64,000 nt of DNA from contig JAHHIN020000030.1 in assembly GCA_019925095.2 (NCBI GenBank), positions 992,001 to 1,056,000 of the forward strand. Direction: 5' to 3'. The translations under genes and the position numbers were made by a program. The notes under the pieces were generated by a model. It was not told the DNA's origin, ran no database searches, and was given only the letters and a program-made list of their open reading frames with translations. This DNA is from Dendrolimus kikuchii (lineage: Eukaryota; Arthropoda; Insecta; Lepidoptera; Lasiocampidae). Below, piece by piece: positions 52,375-62,700 of the stretch. How positions within the stretch are numbered: position 1 is the first letter of the stretch; every line of letters starts with the position of its first letter.

Positions 52375-52583
52375 AATTGAATAAGAAAAGTCCAGGTGAG
52401 GTGGAGAAGCGTCGATCTGACCGAGGAGCGGAAAGCCAGAATGCTCTCAGGCTCAGAGGAGAGCTGAGAGGTCAAAAGACATGTCTCGAAAAATGCATGA
52501 TGTCCATTCTACTCGGTCTATTGCTGATATCCATAGCATTAGGCGTAATAGTGCTGATAGTATATTCTGGAAAAAAATCTTGA
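52375..52583 (+). CDS. Terminal exon, small single-pass membrane protein A
   Basis: A pyrimidine tract TTTTTTTTTTAGAG precedes the exon; only the second AG (52373-52374) keeps frame with the exon at 42642. The frame reads LNKKSPGEVEKRRSDRG, then NALRLRGELRGQKTCLEKC, then a hydrophobic segment of about 23 residues (MMSILLGLLLISIALGVIVL) and a short SGKKS tail before TGA. The arrangement is a charged N-terminal domain of about 50 residues, a membrane helix and a tiny tail. It is homologous to the exon at 55412 (shared NA-R--GE-RG---CL pattern). Function unknown. Confidence 0.6.
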
Positions 52584-52613
52584 TGAATTAATTATTTACA
52601 TTATTATAATTAT

Positions 52614-53626
52614 CCATAACTGGGCACCGTTAATCAAGTAGTGAACTTCGTTAATGGCTAATCCGTTACTGAAAAAGTTAACTTCGTTAAAAGTTAAAGC
52701 GTTACATTTCAGAAAATTTAACGCAAGTTAACGTTAATCGTTAATCCGTTAACACGTGATTAAGATTGCATCTTGTTATAAAAACTGTTGGTTCTGAAAG
52801 TTAACAGGTTAGAAACAAAAAAAGACGGGTATTATTACATACATACATACACACATACATAGCTTCACGCCAGTTCCCTTGCGGGGTAGGCACGAACAAC
52901 AGAGCGCCATTCAGGCTTATTTTTACACACCTCACTCGCTTCGGGTATTATTATTAGTGTTTAATATAGGCATGTTGATAAAAAATGTTTTTCATTAATT
53001 TGGATTAAGGTTTAGAATTTATTTTATTAAGATAGACTAGTTGCGTAACCCGTCCAATTTATCTGTCAATTTAGTAATCTGGCATAATATGAATATTCCC
53101 CTTCATGAACATTAATATTTATTTATTTTGTTTGGGGAACATACAATAATTAATATTCTTAAAAATAAAACACAACATTAATAAGTACATATATCAATCA
53201 AGTTTCCACAAAAAAATAATTTATATAATAAAAAATAAAAATTGGCTCAAACAGTTAATTACAAAAAAAAAAATACAATTATACGAAAATTACATAAATA
53301 AAATGTCAATTTAATTTACATTACTTCAACATATTACATTAATATGTTGAAGTTCTCGTCTGAAAGCGAGGCGCGTTTCGGCTGTAGTATATCCTTGCCC
53401 TTGGAGAAAAGACGTTCAACTGCAGAGCTTGAGAGTATAGCAGTATTATATTTAATAAACAGATTGTAATTGTGCCGGATTAACGAATAACGGACTTGGG
53501 AAATTTAACGGAAGTGAACGAGTCCGTTAACATATTTTTAAGTTAACTTAAAAGTTAATCCGTTACTCGAAATGTTAACTTCGTTAATTAACGATTAACG
53601 GATTAACAAGTTAATAGGATCGACTT
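52614..53626. mobile_element. GTTAA-rich transposon-like element
   Basis: Both ends are crowded with GTTAAC, CGTTAA and AATCCGTTA words (52630-52760 and 53470-53612), largely in inverted arrangement. The middle is AT-rich. Such subterminal motif clusters are typical of hAT-type non-autonomous elements. I could not pin the exact ends or a duplication. An RTE fragment is nested at 52838-52941. Confidence 0.55.
52838..52941 (-). mobile_element. RTE-type LINE 3' fragment, 104 bp
   Basis: Flanked by CGGGTATTATTA at 52826-52837 and 52942-52953. The (CATA)n tail lies on the left. Confidence 0.93.
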
Positions 53627-53785
53627 TGCGCCATATTGTGACTTTAGCCTGTGTGGCGGGCTAAGTCATATAATAATTAAATATTATATTAAGACAATTT
53701 ACTACTAATTTAACCTTTTTATTTAAATTTGATGTAAGACTATTTATTATTGATATGCAAATAAGTTTTTTGCAAACCATATTTT
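53627..53785. repeat. Inverted copy of the 31267-31427 repeat
   Basis: It runs from AGGATCGACTTTGCGCCATA to GCAAATAAGTTTTTTGCAAA, the reverse complement of the block next to the large host exon. Confidence 0.8.
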
Positions 53786-53939
53786 TTAATGACTCCCAAC
53801 AAAGTGGGCACGTATATGCTAGTCTATACTATACTATATATCTATGTATGTATGTTTATTATTATTATTATTACGTAAATTTATTTAATAACCCGTTTTA
53901 TTTTTATAATTATTAAACTGAACCGATTTTATATATTAC

Positions 53940-54176
53940 TAGCTGTGCCCGCGACGTTATCCGCATGGATTTTTTTTTCAAAAACCGCCGATTTTGAAAC
54001 ATTCTTCACTGGTGCTCCACTCCTATTGGTCTTAGCGTGATGATATATAGCCTATAGCCTTCCTCGATAAATGGGCTATCTAACACTGAAAGAATTCTTC
54101 AAATCAGATCAGTAGTCCCTGAGATTAGCGCGTTCAAGCAAACAAACAAATTGTTCAGCTTTTTAAATTAGTATAA
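53940..54176 (-). mobile_element. Helitron-like element, full-length non-autonomous copy
   Basis: From CTAGCTGTGCCCGCGACG to TTAGTATAAGA. It matches 42115-42351. A short LINE 3' end (54190-54350, GCGGCTAGCATTACGCTGAG and CTAAATAAAACAATG) follows. Confidence 0.8.
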
Positions 54177-54389
54177 GATTTGTGTTGTACTCCGTGACTC
54201 CACCTGCTGGTCCCAGGCGGAAGAACAGTGCTGGTCTTAGCGGCTAGCATTACGCTGAGTCTGGGTCCAATTTTAGGACTTATATTTCATGCATTTATTT
54301 TTTATTTTTCTTAGTATTGTTAATGTTTATTTTTCCTAAATAAAACAATGCTTTCTTTGTTTTCTAATATTACAAAGAGGAAAAATTTT

Positions 54390-54770
54390 AATTTTTGTAT
54401 GTTTGTAACGAATAAACCCAAAAACTACTAGACCAATTTCAAAAATTCTTTCACCATTAGAATGCTACATTATCCCAGATTAATATATTTATTATACTAT
54501 AATATAGCCTATAATTTATAGGTTATATTTATTAATAAAAAAATTAGGGATCCCTACTACTACTTCAATAATGTAACCCAAGGTGTAAAAAAATAGTGGT
54601 TGAGTGGATCCGGAGATTCTAGTCCTAGATTTTTATTTTTTCAGGGCAGGACAACGTCTGCTGGAACCGCTAGTATCTATATTAATCTGGGATAACGTAA
54701 CATTCTAATGGTGAAAGAATTTTGTAAATCACTCCAATAGATTTGTGTTTATTCGTTACAAACATCCGTT
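54390..54770. repeat. Inverted pair of Helitron-like ends
   Basis: 54399-54486 (TGTTTGTAACGAATAAACCC to CCCAGATTAATATA) is repeated inverted at 54674-54768. The first copy continues to a CTAG end at 54669 (CAACGTCTGCTGGAACCGCTAG). The second begins TCTATATTAATCTGG directly after, so two related elements abut. Confidence 0.75.
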
Positions 54771-54772
54771 AT

Positions 54773-55318
54773 CTGTGCAGGAACGGAGAAAGACTACAAT
54801 TTCCTGCGTTAGGGCAGCCTTTTTTTTTTTTTTTTTGAGGCGAGGGAAAATGCTTAACCGATTTACGCACAAACTGGGTCGTTGCTAGGGGAACGACACG
54901 CGTCGGTCGGGGGCGATAACTCTGCAGCAATAGTATACTCTTGGCAGTGCTCCGTCCGCGATCGACGTCACAGAATAGTGTGGAAGACTCCTAGCGTTGC
55001 TGCACGAGCGAGCAACCCCAATACCCACTAAAAACCCCCTCCTCCCTGTCGACCCTGCGCTTTTGTTTGTGTTGGAAAGGCTGAGATTTAGAACATAGTT
55101 ACGCCCAGCCGAATGCGTTAGGGCAGCCTGTCGTAAGAGGCGACAACAACCATGAGTTGTATTCCGGCATTAGCGACTAGGTTCCGGGCTCCCTTAAGAG
55201 AGCAGCAAGGCATTTGTAGCACCTTTAGTACCTTAGCAAATGCCCATAGGCGATGGTCACCGCTTTCCATCAAGTAGGCCCTCTGCCTGTCTACTGAACT
55301 CCTGCAATAAAAATAAAA
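54773..55318 (+). repeat. S2 repeat, copy split by an R1 fragment
   Basis: The consensus runs 54773-54819, is interrupted, and resumes 55114-55318 to CTCCTGCAATAAAAATAAAA. Confidence 0.9.
54820..55113 (-). mobile_element. R1-clade LINE 3' UTR fragment nested in S2
   Basis: 294 bp starting with poly-T. It is flanked by the 15-bp sequence TGCGTTAGGGCAGCC at 54805-54819 and 55114-55128. It matches the 3' UTR of the elements at 46183 and 55730. Confidence 0.95.
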
Positions 55319-55411
55319 TAAAAACTTAAAAATACAAATCTTTCCTCTTTATAATATTAGTATAGATTTAATATTATTTTACTTTCTTTTAGGGATCAAA
55401 AATAAAATAAA

Positions 55412-55612
55412 ATGGAGAAACTACGAGCATATGCCCAAGGAGCAGCTCACAGGAACGCTTTTAGAGTCCAAGGAGAGATTAGAGGTGCAGACTCGTGCCT
55501 CGGAAGGAATTTCCTCAAAATCTTGATATGTTTTATTGTGATCATTGTTATTCTCTTTATAGTGACGATTGTTTTTATGATAATACGTGCGACGAAAAAA
55601 GATTTTAAATAA
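55412..55612 (+). CDS. Small single-pass membrane protein B
   Basis: A TTCTTTTAG acceptor precedes a 20-base leader and ATG at 55412. The 66-residue frame reads MEKLRAYAQGAAHRNAFRVQ, then GEIRG, a Cys, and a very hydrophobic helix (ILICFIVIIVILFIVTIVF) followed by a basic tail (ATKKDFK). It aligns with protein A: NA(L/F)R, GE(L/I)RG, then CL. The 5' untranslated region is probably on another exon. Topology by the charge rule would put the basic tail inside, but both sides are charged. Function unknown. Confidence 0.6.
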   Translation: MEKLRAYAQGAAHRNAFRVQGEIRGADSCLGRNFLKILICFIVIIVILFIVTIVFMIIRATKKDFK

Positions 55613-55729
55613 ATTATTTGTTAATAAGTAGTAGTACTCGTATAAATTCGCTACAATAGCAAGCAAAGGAACTTAGTCCATACATCCTTGTCTAATATAA
55701 TTAATTATTCTGTATAACTCGGCAGATCT

Positions 55730-57571
55730 TTTTTTTTTTTTTGAGGCAAGGGAAAATGCTTAACCGATTTACGCACAAACTGGGTCGTTGCTAGGGGAAC
55801 GACACGCGTCGGTCGGGGGCGATAACACTGCAGCAATAGTATGCTCTTGGCAGTACTCCGTCCGCGATCTACGTCACAGAATAGTGTGGAAGACTCCGAG
55901 CGTTGCTGCACGAGCGAGCAACCCCAATACCCACTAAAACCCCCTCCTCCCTGTCGACCCTGCGCTTTTGTTTGTGTTGGAAAGGCTGAGATTTAGAACA
56001 TAGTTACGCCCAGCCGATCCAGCGCAATAAAGTGCCTGGAGTGTGCCCTGGGAGAACACACCCCACTTCGTTGTGCGGGGGTAGAAGGTCTTTTGCTCTC
56101 CTAGCAAGCTAAAGGCCCCCCGCGGTAAACGGAACCTAACTCAGGGAGGGAAGTAATGCGCGTACCTGCCTCTCCGGGTGCCAGCTGAAGGCCGGCGACC
56201 TCGAGAAGACGCATTAGCACGCGCTGCCGGACTTCTCTCCCTATCGCGTTCTGCGGCCTCCTTGAGTGACATTACTGTCTCACAAAAAGCAACCGCAGCC
56301 CCCCAATTGTCGCCGCTCTGCAGCATGGCCTTGACCAGGTCGCAGAGCGAATCGACCGGACCTACGTGCGTCTCAAGTTCGAAACGCTGCGGTGCCCATG
56401 CGGCGCACTCGACTAGCGTGTGTAGCGCCGTGTCGGGCGCGCCGCACTGACGGCAGTCCGGGGAAGGCAAGCAGCCCACAATGCGATACAGATACTTATC
56501 GAAACATCCGTGTCCGGTAAGTATCTGCGTCGTTCTGAAGGTCAGGGTGCCGCTGGTGCAGTTGACCGATTCCGTCAGCTGTGGCCTGATTGCATCCACC
56601 GTGTAGCCGCCATAGGCCGCAGGGTTGTCGAGTTCTTGAGACCAGACGGCGATCATGGAGGCGGTTTCCCGCTTCCTGATTGCCTCGATTTCGACCTGAC
56701 AGAAGGTCAGGCCTCTAGCTAGGGCATCCTGCCGGGTGCGACGCACTTCTGCGAGGACGTTCGCCTGGAGATGCCAGGGCGGATCGCATGCCAGGAGGGT
56801 GGCCGCCATCCACGACACTGTGCGATACCCCCGTATGGTCCTCACGGCCAGAACCTGCTGCGCCCGGTGCAGCAGCGTTCTGTTGTGGCGGTGAAGTGCA
56901 GTGGACCAGACGGGTACACCGTATAGCGCCATACTCCTCAGGATGCCAGAGTAAAGTTTCCGCGTCGCACCCCCCGGGCCCCCCACGTTGGGAAGCAGCC
57001 TCGAGAGTGCGCCCGCGCATTTGACGAGTTTGGAAACTAGCTGCTCAAAGTGCGCTTTGAACAGCCATTTCCCATCGAGAACTAGCCCCAGATATTTCAT
57101 CTGGGGCCCTACTCTAATGGCCACCCCTTGGACCGAAACGGTCAAGTCCGCGGGGGGATTGCGAAATTTCCTATGGAACATGATGGCCTCCGTTTTCGCG
57201 GGGGAGACCCTCAAGCCCAGCCTAGCTATTCGATCTACGACAATCGCCAACCCGGCGTTGGCGACGTCCACGTATTCCGCAAATGACGCAGCGCGTGCCG
57301 TGAGTAGGGTGTCGTCCGCAAAGCAGATCAGCCCTACCTCGGGCAGGACCGGAGCCCGAAGGATCCAGTCATAACCTACGTTCCAAAGAATCGGCGCGAG
57401 GACCGACCCCTGTGGAACGCCGCACGCGACGCGTCGCCGACCTAACACCGGATTGCCGGACTCACCGCCCTCCCAAAGGATATGTCGATCCTGCAGGTAC
57501 GCGCCCAACAGCCTCGTGAGGTACGAGGGGACTCCATGCGCGCGGAGCCCCTCCCTGATCGTCTCCGACTT
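55730..57571 (-). mobile_element. R1-clade LINE, 5'-truncated, minus strand
   Basis: It is flanked by GGCAGATCT at 55721-55729 and 57572-57580. Poly-T at the left is its tail, followed by a 3' UTR of about 400 bp. It is the longest of the three R1 copies and is inserted into a family R retroposon, whose remainder follows at 57581. Confidence 0.93.
56141..57571 (-). pseudogene. R1-clade reverse transcriptase, C-terminal part
   Basis: The frame is open for 477 residues inside the element and has no breaks. Motifs: GVPQGSVLAPILWNVGYDWI, FADDTLL, MKYLGLVLDGKW, the SMALYGVPVW thumb region and the C-terminal CCHC knuckle (CRQCG with H and C following). The endonuclease and N-terminal reverse transcriptase are missing. 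The start codon of the computed frame (to 57640) belongs to the flanking repeat, so no functional protein is expected. Confidence 0.9.
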
Positions 57572-57580
57572 GGCAGATCT

Positions 57581-57777
57581 TTGACTAACGCCAATCAACG
57601 GAGTTCTTGTGACAACTCGAAAAATCATATTTAACTGCACAGTTCACATTTCTCAGCAAAGCACATAATCAAAACTTTCTATTAATATCGTACAACTATT
57701 GTCATTTTAAAATATTATTAAGGGTTTTTATAAAATAAAACTACACAGCGACTCACCTTTCAGTTCCCGCCAAAAAC
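57581..57777 (-). repeat. Retroposon family R, partial copy 4
   Basis: It matches the 5' two-thirds of the family (AACGGAGTTCTTGTG to CAGTTCCCGCCAAAAAC). The tail side was lost or displaced by the R1 insertion. Confidence 0.85.
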
Positions 57778-57826
57778 AATTTGTATTTTTTTTAAATAGC
57801 GACATACGATTCGTCTATGAAGCCAG

Positions 57827-58179
57827 TGTCATGTATCTCTGAATATTAAAGTTGTATTATTAGTGTAATATTCAAGCAAAATTGAGGCTACTGGATAGGT
57901 ACAGAAATATAGTAAAGCCATATTTAAACAAGAAAAATACTACAAATTAATTGAAAGCATAATGCATATTGACAGTCTAAAATTCTACTTAAAATATAAC
58001 TGATCTTGTATAAGTTTCTTTCTACCAATAGATGGCGCTGTACGAAACTGAATCGTGCAAACGTTTTATTTATATTAGTTGTTGTTTGGCGGACCCTGGA
58101 TACGTAGGGTTGCTCTCTCGGTTCGGTATAGAATAAACATTTTGTACTGAAACAAGCATTTTATTTGTACTCTTGTACA
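57827..58179 (+). repeat. Probable 5' LTR of the second BEL/Pao element
   Basis: The end is set by CTTGTACA (58179) just before the primer site. The start at TGTCATG (57827) is a guess between the family R repeat end (57777) and the polyadenylation-like AATAAACATT (58133). The partner LTR is not in the window, so the left limit is unconfirmed. Confidence 0.5.
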
Positions 58180-58184
58180 AATTT

Positions 58185-58202
58185 TGGTCCTGTACGAGTC
58201 GG
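58185..58202 (+). other. Probable tRNA primer-binding site
   Basis: TGGTCCTGTACGAGTCGG lies five bases after the LTR end, with the TGG start expected for pairing to tRNA CCA. I cannot name the tRNA. The leader 58203-58983 holds two GC-rich segments with repeated GCGGGGGGA and GCAGGCAACA words, and no convincing gene. Confidence 0.5.
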
Positions 58203-58983
58203 ATCGGCTATACAGTAGACTACGGTTTTTGTCTACGCTTCGCACCTATGGGCAGTGGTTCGCTGTTCGGGGCGAGTCGGGGCAGCGGTTCCACGTCAGA
58301 AGTGGAACAGCTCCTCATCTGGTGCTGAAGAGGAAGGTATATGCAGACGGCGCAGGGAGCCAGCTAGGTGTCCGTGACGGCGGTATAGCGGGGGGAGCCC
58401 CGCAGGCAACACCTGAGGTAACAGCGGGGGGACAGCCCGCAGGCAACATCCGGAGTGACGTCACAAAACGGTCAAGTGTGAGTGAATTTTTAACTGTGAG
58501 TACATTTAAATAATTGTGATTAATTTTGTGCTAATTTGGACTTTAATGATTAGATTATATTAACTTAGAATATTTCTTACTTATAAATTAGGGACTTAGA
58601 TTATTTCTTGCATGTGAATTCAGGGACTTAGAATAATTAGGTAAATTTGGTTCAAACGGGGAACCTATGCCCGATTTTTTTCTAAGTCAATATTTTTCAA
58701 ACACTTGTAAAATTTTAAGTATTTTTTGGGACTTAGAAAAATTTCGTCAACAATTGTATTGGTCAAACAGTTGTAAAATTTTATGTAGTTTTTTGTATTT
58801 AATTTTTTTCTTTATAAATGATTGTATTGGTTTAAACACTTGTAAAATTCATGTGTCTTTTTGGGACTTGGTAAATTTTTTATCGAAATTGGTATTAATA
58901 AAACGGTTGCAAAATTTAACTTTTTTTGTTTTGTTTATAGTTACGTTGTTTGTTAGTCATAGATTGGATTTAAAATATTCAAA

Positions 58984-59721
58984 ATGCAGAAATATGTTAA
59001 TTTACAAAGGGATGTTCAAGAGAAAATTAATAAGGCGCATGTAAACTTTAAAAAGTCTTCTAAAGAGCGGTTAAGTTCAGAAGGGTATATTCAAACTAAA
59101 CTTGAGATTTTAGAAGATTTGTGGGCTCGATTTACAAAGGTTCATCAAGAGATAGTTAATAGCGTAGAAAGTTGGTCGGAATTTCAGTCAAGTGCCTATG
59201 TCAAAAATGAAATTTATGAGAACACTGAGGATTTATACATTAATTATAAAACGGATATCTTACGATGCAAGCCTAAGCCAGCACAGCAATCAAATGGCCA
59301 GGGCACTGGGAATGGTGATAGCGTTGGGGCAGGTTTGAAATTACCCAAAATAACTATACCCACCTTTTCGGGAAAGTACGAGGAATGGATCACATTTCGG
59401 GACATGTTCGTTTCGTTGGTCCATTCTAATGCAACGCTAGATGATGTGCAGCGCTTGCACTATCTTAAAGGACACCTAACCGGTGAGGCCGAGCAGTTGA
59501 TAAGGCAGTTACCTATCATTGCTGCAAATTATGTGGAGTGCTGGAACCAGTTGAAGGCAAGATATGACAATAAAATTTATCTCGCTAATTCGGTTCTGAA
59601 ACGCCTGATCAATCAAAAATCAGCTTGTAAAGAATCTTCAGTGTTCCTCAAGGAATTAGCCGATACTACGTCGGATTGTTTACATGCGCTCAAGAACATT
59701 GGAATAGATATAAGTTCATGA
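58984..59721 (+). pseudogene. BEL/Pao gag N-terminal part, ends at in-frame TGA
   Basis: ATG at 58984 begins MQKYVNLQRDVQEKINKAHV. The 245-residue segment contains LPKITIPTFSGKYEEWITF near 119-137 and DVQRLHYLKGHLTGEAEQLI near 158-177. These are typical Gag (DUF1759-like) features of BEL/Pao. TGA at 59719-59721 interrupts it. The same frame continues downstream with the rest of Gag, so this is a nonsense change rather than a natural end. Confidence 0.88.
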
Positions 59722-62700
59722 GACATAATTATAATTTATATTGTGTCAAACAAATTAGATCCGGAAACGCGGAAGCAGTGGGAGTTGAAGGTCGCAGACG
59801 GAAATGCAAATGAATTACCTTCATTTACTCAGTTTCGAGAATTTTTGGAAAGCAGATTCCGAGCCCTGGAATTCATTGAACCTCGACCTTCAACTGTCAC
59901 ATTTACTAAACCACTGAGGCATAAAGTTTTACACGTTGTTAAGGTAGTTTGTGAGTTTTGTGTCAGGGAACATAAATTATACACATGTAAGGAATTTATG
60001 AAGAAAAATGTAGACAATAGGCGTAAGTTCATAATTGAAAAACGATTATGTTTTAATTGTTTGGGCAGCAACCACTCGGCTAAGTTCTGTCCAAGTAAAA
60101 CATCTTGCAGGGTGTGCAACGGGAAACATCATTCGGTGATCCATCCAAGCGTTTCGGGGGTTGGTAGGTCACATTATGCATACATTGGTGCCTCGACATC
60201 TGGGGCGGGTACGGTCGGCACATCCGCTGGAACAACAGCGGATTCCTCAGAATTGGTCGAAGAGGTGCCAGTGGTCTCATGTTTTGGCCAGGTATCTCTG
60301 AAGAAACAGGTATTTTTGGCAACAGCTGTCGTCTGGGCAAAGTCACATAGAGGTCAAAGGCATTATATTAGGGCTTTATTAGATCAGGGCTCTCAAGCCT
60401 CTTTTGTGACAGAAGCGACGGTTCAATACTTGGGGATTAAGAAACGTCCAGTTAAGGGAATAATTTCAGGATTGGAAGGTAATAGCACTACGGTATCGAA
60501 GAACATGGTGGAATTGACCATTCAGTCGAGGATAGATAGCAATATTGTTATCACGGTACAAGCTTACGTACTAAAATCAATCACCACATCGCTTCCAAAC
60601 TGTCATGTGGACAAACTGGACTGGTTAGACGAGGACATGTGTTTAGCAGATCCACAATATGATATGCCTAGCAAAATTGATATTTTGCTAGGAGCAGATA
60701 TATACGGAACAATTATACAGGAAGGAATACGGAGGGGTCCACAGGGATATCCTTTGGCTCAAGCGACATCACTAGGATGGATATTATCTGGCACATGCAA
60801 TCAATCTCCCGCTCCGACATCAATGGTCGTGGCAATGCATGTCTGCGTTGAAGATAATGAAATGCTGAAGAAATTTTGGGAAATAGAAGCTGAGCCAAAA
60901 TCTCAAAAAAGAATGTTGACTGAAGAAGAAACTCGCTGCGAACAATTCTTCGCAGACACAACAAGACGGGACTCAGAGGGCAGATATGTAGTCAGACTTC
61001 CATTTAAAACGGAGAGACCTCAATGTGCTGATGGTGACTCAAGAACAATTGCTGAAAGAAGACTAAATGGATTACAAGTGCGGTTTAGGAAAAATAAAGA
61101 ATTAAAAGATAAATATAAAAGGGTCATAAATGAATACTTAGACTTGGGGTTCATGGAGAAGATTCCTGAAAGAGAAAGGGAAAATTCTGTTGCTGTCTAC
61201 TTACCTCATCATGCCGTTGTTAGGAACGATAAAGACACCACGAAAGTCAGGGTCGTTTATGATGCGTCCTGCAAATACAAAAATGGAGTATCCTTAAACG
61301 ATACGTTAATGGTTGGACCTACTTTACAACCAGAGCTGAGACACTTGTTGATGCGGTGGCGACAACAGCCCATATGCTTATCAGCTGATATAGTTAAAAT
61401 GTATTGTCAAGTAAAGGTAGCGGAAGAGGATACTGACTATCAGAGACTTTTGTGGCAAGATGACGGAAACTCTGAAGTGGGAGATTATAGGTTGCTAAGG
61501 GTAACGTTCGGAACAGCAGCAGCACCGTACTTGGCAGTTAAGACCTTGCAGCAGACAGCACATGATGAAGGTGCAAATTTCCCCGCAGCATCTGTAAGGG
61601 TAATAAATGATTATTATATGGATGACCTGTTAACTGGATGTGACACCGTAAGGGAAGGAGTTGAGATATATCGACAGATGAATAAGTTACTAAAAAAGGG
61701 AGGATTTGAATTACAAAAATGGATGAGTAATAGCAAGGAGTTGTTGCAAGCAATCAAAGAAAAATCATTAAGCAAGGATGAGATTTGTGAAGAACTAAAT
61801 CTAAAAACGGACGAAATAGTGAAGCTTTTGGGACTAACCTGGAATCGAAGAACAGATGAATTCCGTTACTCGGTGACTCTGCCTGAGGAAACTGGACCTG
61901 TAACAAAAAGAAAAATTATATCACAGATCGCACGGTTGTATGATCCGTTAGGATGGGTAACACCTTGTGTAATAGTAGCTAAAATATTGATACAGAAGCT
62001 GTGGATATCTGGAATGGGATGGGATGATGAAGTTACAGGAAAACTATTAGGGGAATGGAACACTTACCGGGAAGGACTGGGTGTTTTGACACAAATCAAC
62101 ATACCTCGATGGCTCGGAACACGCCACAATGACTCTGTAGTAGAATTGCATGGATTTTGCGATGCGTCCAAGGTGGCATATGCGGCAGCAATTTATTTGC
62201 GGAGAATTGATGCAGCTGGAAATATTCAGGTGGCTTTGGTTACGGCTAAAACTAAAGTTGCACCAATTAAACAAGTGTCCATCCCCAGATTGGAACTTTG
62301 TGGAGCAGTGCTGGTGACTAGACTGCTTATGGAGGTTGCAGAAACTCTGAAAATACAAAAGACTAACCTTCGAGCATGGACAGATTCGACCGTTGTTCTA
62401 GCCTGGATCAATAGTCATCCTGGTCGTTGGCAAACCTTTGTTGCAAATCGGGTCTCGGAAATATTAACTACGCTGGATTCAAACCAATGGGCACATGTAA
62501 GGACAAGCCATAATCCAGCAGACTGTGCCTCCAGAGGCGTTACGTCTTTGGAGCTGCTCAACAATCTAATGTGGTTCAACGGTCCAGAGTTCTTACGCAA
62601 TAAGAATATCAAATACAGCAAGCCTACAAATGTTGAAACTCATTTGGAAGAAATTAAGGTGCACTTAGTGGTACCAGAGGTGCCAATCTGGAATCGTTAT

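Noticed and set aside
57572..57640. N-terminus of the R1 frame from 57640
   Set aside because: It lies in the flanking family R retroposon beyond the target duplication.
58184..58513. 109-residue frame in the leader of the second BEL/Pao element
   Set aside because: No homology or motif, and it overlaps the primer site and GC-rich leader.
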